Source: Bacillota bacterium (GTDB lineage Bacteria > Bacillota > Clostridia > Acetivibrionales > DSM-1351). From it: a DNA stretch of 7,133 nt. The position numbers and the translations under genes were made by a program. The stretch is taken from the NCBI GenBank assembly GCA_023441625.1, contig JAEZOA010000147.1:1-7133 (forward strand). The letters are read 5' to 3'. The notes beneath the pieces are model-generated. The model was not told where the DNA came from. It worked only from the letters and a program-made list of their open reading frames with translations, and did no database searches. Numbering within the stretch: position 1 is the first letter of the stretch; every line of letters begins with the position of its first letter. Shown piece after piece: positions 5,628 to 7,133 of the stretch.

Positions 5628-5658
5628 CGAAGATCACACGTTCTACGTGTGGTCTTCG
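5628..5658. repeat. 31-bp inverted repeat (long hairpin) in the convergent gap
   Basis: CGAAGATCACACG (5628-5640) and CGTGTGGTCTTCG (5646-5658) pair over 13 bp with one G-U around a TTCTA loop. It is second in a row with the terminator 9 bp away. On the minus strand it directly follows the zinc-ribbon gene and may stabilise that mRNA 3' end. Confidence 0.75.
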
Positions 5659-5690
5659 ACTATAACTAGGACGTTCTACGTTATGTCTTC
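5638..5690. repeat. Direct repeat of 20 bp, one copy overlapping the gene end
   Basis: ACGTTCTACGT-N3-GTCTTC occurs at 5638-5657 and again at 5671-5690, 33 bp apart. The first copy lies in the hairpin at 5628-5658. The second overlaps the last codons and stop codon of the minus-strand gene, so the 3' gap may have grown by duplication of the gene's own tail. Confidence 0.7.
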
Positions 5691-6073
5691 TTAATAAACT
5701 CAATTTTGCATTTTGGGCAAATAATGCGTATTTTTCCTTTTCCCTTTGGGACTCTGACAGATTGCTTACAACTAGGGCATTTAAAATAGCTATGAGTTTT
5801 TGAGTCCTTCAAACGGTATTTCTTTTTGTTAATCCAAGCAGAAATAGGATTCCAAAGCTTCAAAAATTTATTATTCTCTTCTCTGCGTCGTGCTATATTT
5901 TTCGATAATGTCCTAAATAGAAATAAAATAAAAGGAACATATATTACATAACTCAGTACTGTTGAAGGAAAGAATAATAAAACTATTGAAAGCAAAAAAG
6001 AAAGAAATATTAGTGCTATTGATAGCTGGTCGGGTCCATATCTTCCAATCATAAATCTTCTAAACCAATTCAT
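5681..6073 (-). CDS. Two-TM membrane protein with C-terminal zinc ribbon
   Basis: A 130-residue protein. The start is the ATG at 6073: its Shine-Dalgarno GGAGG lies 8 nt upstream, and an in-frame ATG 15 bases earlier overlaps that site, so it cannot be the real start. The N-terminal MNWFRRFMIGRYGPDQLS is followed by two closely spaced TM segments (about 17-35 and 38-56), then a basic segment (NIARRREENNKF). The C-terminus has CPSC (C99, C102) and CPKC (C119, C122), a four-cysteine zinc ribbon ending EFIKKT. The family is common in Clostridia and, as far as I know, uncharacterised. The zinc ribbon should face the cytoplasm if both termini are inside. The gene is convergent with the lipoprotein at 4946 and divergent from the small zinc-ribbon gene at 6304. 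Confidence 0.88.
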   Translation of the reverse strand: MNWFRRFMIGRYGPDQLSIALIFLSFLLSIVLLFFPSTVLSYVIYVPFILFLFRTLSKNIARRREENNKFLKLWNPISAWINKKKYRLKDSKTHSYFKCPSCKQSVRVPKGKGKIRIICPKCKIEFIKKT

Positions 6074-6129
6074 TATGTTTACCTCCAAATTTTATTATCG
6101 ACGACAAAATTTATTTGCTAATAAATGGT

Positions 6130-6157
6130 ATAATAATAGTAGCTAAAGTTTATTCAA
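6130..6157 (-). promoter_or_regulatory. Candidate promoter of the membrane zinc-ribbon gene
   Basis: On the minus strand, TTGAAT (complement of 6152-6157), a 16-bp spacer and TATTAT (complement of 6130-6135) give a reasonable housekeeping promoter. It is about 57 bp upstream of the ATG at 6073. Confidence 0.5.
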
Positions 6158-6190
6158 ACACGTATTATATCTATTTTAGTAGTGTTCGGG

Positions 6191-6209
6191 TTAATATGCA
6201 ACATATTAA
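6191..6209. promoter_or_regulatory. 19-bp perfect palindrome between divergent zinc-ribbon genes
   Basis: TTAATATG (6191-6198), CAA, CATATTAA (6202-6209) form a perfect 8+3+8 inverted repeat. It lies between the minus-strand promoter near 6157 and the plus-strand start region near 6260, in the position expected for a shared operator. A second small palindrome, AGAGA-TTAAT-TCTCT (6227-6241), lies closer to the plus-strand gene. Confidence 0.4.
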
Positions 6210-6251
6210 TTAATTTACCCAACTTTAGAGATTAATTCTCTGGAAATATTG

Positions 6252-6260
6252 TATTAAAAT
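6252..6260 (+). promoter_or_regulatory. Weak -10-like element for the 65-residue zinc-ribbon gene
   Basis: TATTAAAAT contains TAAAAT (6255-6260), a fair -10, about 44 bp upstream of the ATG. The best -35 at 17 bp is TTAATT (6232-6237), only 3 of 6, so the promoter is uncertain. Confidence 0.25.
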
Positions 6261-6303
6261 AGTAAACAGCAAAAGGTAGATAGGTTTGGAGGGGGATGTT
6301 TGT

Positions 6304-6501
6304 ATGCAATGTTTTAAATGCAAAGCAGATATGAAAGTAGTCAAATTGATTGGAGATGTAACAGGTATGCCTGTATATATTGCAAATAAAAAAAAGGGTA
6401 TATTAAATCCGGAAACAAGAAGTAATGTGGAGTGTTTTGTTTGTCCCCAATGTGGTTATATTGAACTCAAAGCAGAACAACCAGATTTATTTACAAAATA
6501 G
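6304..6501 (+). CDS. Small zinc-ribbon protein, 65 residues
   Basis: A 65-residue protein with a split four-cysteine zinc site: CFKC at residues 3-6 and CPQC at 47-50, plus an extra C44. The segment between the knuckles (about 7-43) is long for a classic zinc ribbon and includes GDVTGMPVYIANKKKG. The ATG at 6304 is chosen because GGAGGGGG (6288-6295) lies 8 nt upstream; a longer reading from a TTG at 6286 would place the start upstream of and overlapping that ribosome-binding site. It has no signal peptide or TM, so it is cytoplasmic. It probably binds Zn2+ and perhaps nucleic acid or a protein partner, but no specific family is recognised. It diverges from the membrane zinc-ribbon gene and may share an operator with it. 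Confidence 0.78.
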   Translation: MQCFKCKADMKVVKLIGDVTGMPVYIANKKKGILNPETRSNVECFVCPQCGYIELKAEQPDLFTK

Positions 6502-6565
6502 TCAAACCTTTTTTCAATAATTCAAAAAATAATAATAATTTGTAAAGTAATAAGTTTATGGGTTG

Positions 6566-6590
6566 GCTGAATCTTGGCTTAGGCTTTTTT
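6566..6590 (+). terminator. Possible terminator after the small zinc-ribbon gene
   Basis: An imperfect hairpin (GCTGAA near 6566-6571 with TTAGGC near 6579-6584, one mismatch and one G-U) is followed immediately by six T. The stem is weak but the T tract and the position (65 bp after the stop) fit. Confidence 0.4.
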
Positions 6591-6602
6591 ATTAGTAAAT
6601 CC

Positions 6603-6631
6603 TTGAATATAAACACCTAATATGTTAAAAT
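6603..6631 (+). promoter_or_regulatory. Promoter of the putative non-coding RNA
   Basis: TTGAAT (6603-6608), a 17-bp spacer and TAAAAT (6626-6631) match the housekeeping consensus at 9 of 12 positions. The predicted start is near 6638, with no ORF downstream. Confidence 0.65.
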
Positions 6632-6637
6632 ATTATC

Positions 6638-6919
6638 AATATATCTGAGTTCAAAGCATAGCTAAAGGATTTTTCAGAGTGCTGAGAGCAAAGAGAATTA
6701 TAAATTAATCGTTCTGATATGCATGAGGGTTAGTCCCAAATGGTAAGGCGGTCTATAGCATGAATTATAAAGTCGATTTTAGCGGTTAAAACCAAAGGCT
6801 AAAACTGAAGTTTGACTAAAGTCAATTAAAGTTGGAGCTTTTGCCTTCAGGCGAAGTGTGTTTTTAAGCTGATAGTATTGACTTTGATGACCCTATGCCG
6901 TTTGTGCATAGGTTTTTTT
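6638..6919 (+). ncRNA. Putative stand-alone structured RNA of about 280 nt (raiA-type possible)
   Basis: No ORF of any length with a ribosome-binding site fits here, yet the stretch has its own promoter and a strong terminator. Several helices can be seen by eye. A long-range closing stem pairs TCAAAG (6651-6656) with CTTTGA (6882-6887). TTTTAGC (6777-6783) pairs with GCTAAAA (6798-6804), enclosing GGTT/AACC. TTGAC/GTCAA forms a hairpin near 6812-6825. GCCT/AGGC near 6843-6852 extends into CTT/AAG pairs. CTGAAG (6804-6809) and CTTCAG (6845-6850) are complementary and could form a pseudoknot. A GGG/CCC mini-hairpin lies near 6727-6737. It is not RNase P, tmRNA, SRP RNA or a T-box by their conserved motifs. 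In Clostridia the raiA motif RNA has about this size; that identity is a guess. Confidence 0.6.
6892..6919 (+). terminator. Strong rho-independent terminator of the putative ncRNA
   Basis: CCTATGC (6892-6898) and GCATAGG (6906-6912) form a perfect 7-bp stem with a CGTTTGT loop, followed by seven T (6913-6919). The upstream GCATAG at 6656-6661 is also complementary to the left arm, so an alternative pairing that would disrupt the terminator is possible. Confidence 0.93.
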
Positions 6920-6932
6920 ATTAATTATAAGA

Positions 6933-7133
6933 AATGTTGGCTTGTAACTTGCGTTGTCAACATAAGTAATGTTGGCTTGCCAACTTGCGTTGTCAACATA
7001 AGCAATGTTGGCTTGTAACTTGCGTTGTCAACATAAGCAATGTTGGCTTGTAACTTGCGTTGTCAACATAAGCAATGTTGGCTTGTAACTTGCGTTGTCA
7101 ACATAAGCAATGTTGGCTTGTAACTTGCGTTGT
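6933..7133 (+). repeat. Tandem array of a 35-bp unit (5 full copies plus a partial, continuing beyond the window)
   Basis: Units begin AATGTTGGCTTG at 6933, 6968, 7004, 7039, 7074 and 7109, with periods of 35, 36, 35, 35 and 35. There are no unique spacers, so this is not CRISPR. Units 3 to 6 are identical over their visible length. Unit 1 differs by one base (AAGT for AAGC). Unit 2 has GCCAAC in place of GTAAC. Across unit boundaries GTCAACAT and ATGTTGGC pair into an 8-bp stem (one G-U) with an AAGCA loop, so the array is a row of small hairpins. It begins 13 bp after the T run of the ncRNA terminator. Confidence 0.97.

Noticed and set aside
5437..5703. Minus-strand open frame of about 88 codons spanning the convergent gap
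   Set aside because: It runs through two hairpins and overlaps the ends of both real genes.
6727..6795. tRNA-like segment (D-arm-like CCAAATGGTAAGGC and a GGTT..AACC arm)
   Set aside because: The D stem does not pair, there is no acceptor stem or anticodon arm, so it is not a tRNA; it belongs to the larger putative RNA.
6933..7133. CRISPR array
   Set aside because: Units are directly adjacent with no unique spacers; it is a simple tandem repeat.

Overview
The window is AT-rich DNA from an anaerobic, endospore-forming member of the Clostridia. The evidence is a complete [FeFe]-hydrogenase maturase (HydE), a sporulation regulator (SpoIIID), purine-rich Shine-Dalgarno sites, and many small lipoproteins and zinc-ribbon proteins. 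The SpoIIID sequence looks most like Lachnospiraceae-type or related Clostridia, but genus-level placement is a guess.

Left part (1-2545): two minus-strand genes, hydE (2-1042) and cysK (1247-2179), appear to be separate transcription units. A clear terminator follows cysK and a promoter-like site precedes hydE. cysK has a full-consensus housekeeping promoter (TTGACA, 17 bp, TATAAT). Back to back with it is a plus-strand promoter for an HD-domain hydrolase (2546-3106). A perfect 8+7+8 inverted repeat lies between the two promoters and is a candidate shared operator.

Middle part (3107-4263): a 524-bp gap with no convincing gene holds several hairpins, including a GC-richer two-tier stem-loop just upstream of spoIIID (3631-3879, TTG start). 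spoIIID ends in a 19-bp perfect palindrome and a textbook terminator. Directly after the terminator T-tract is a short sequence that looks like the 5' end of a group II intron, with the rest of the intron missing. A solitary copy of a 35-bp repeat follows.

Right-centre part (4264-6501): two unrelated-looking small lipoproteins (4264-4752 and 4946-5518) are separated by a strong hairpin. They are followed by a bidirectional terminator and a convergent two-TM zinc-ribbon membrane protein (5681-6073, minus). Divergent from that is a 65-residue zinc-ribbon protein (6304-6501, plus).

Right end (6502-7133): no protein gene. A strong promoter (6603-6631) and a strong terminator (6892-6919) bracket about 280 nt that can fold into several nested helices. 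It is probably a stand-alone structured non-coding RNA. A raiA-type RNA is one possibility, which I cannot confirm. It is followed by a tandem array of a 35-bp self-complementary unit that runs off the window. The solitary copy near 4061 carries a paired (compensatory) change in the same hairpin. The genes do not form one pathway. The window is a mosaic of mostly single-gene units, with most of the unexplained structure in the intergenic DNA.
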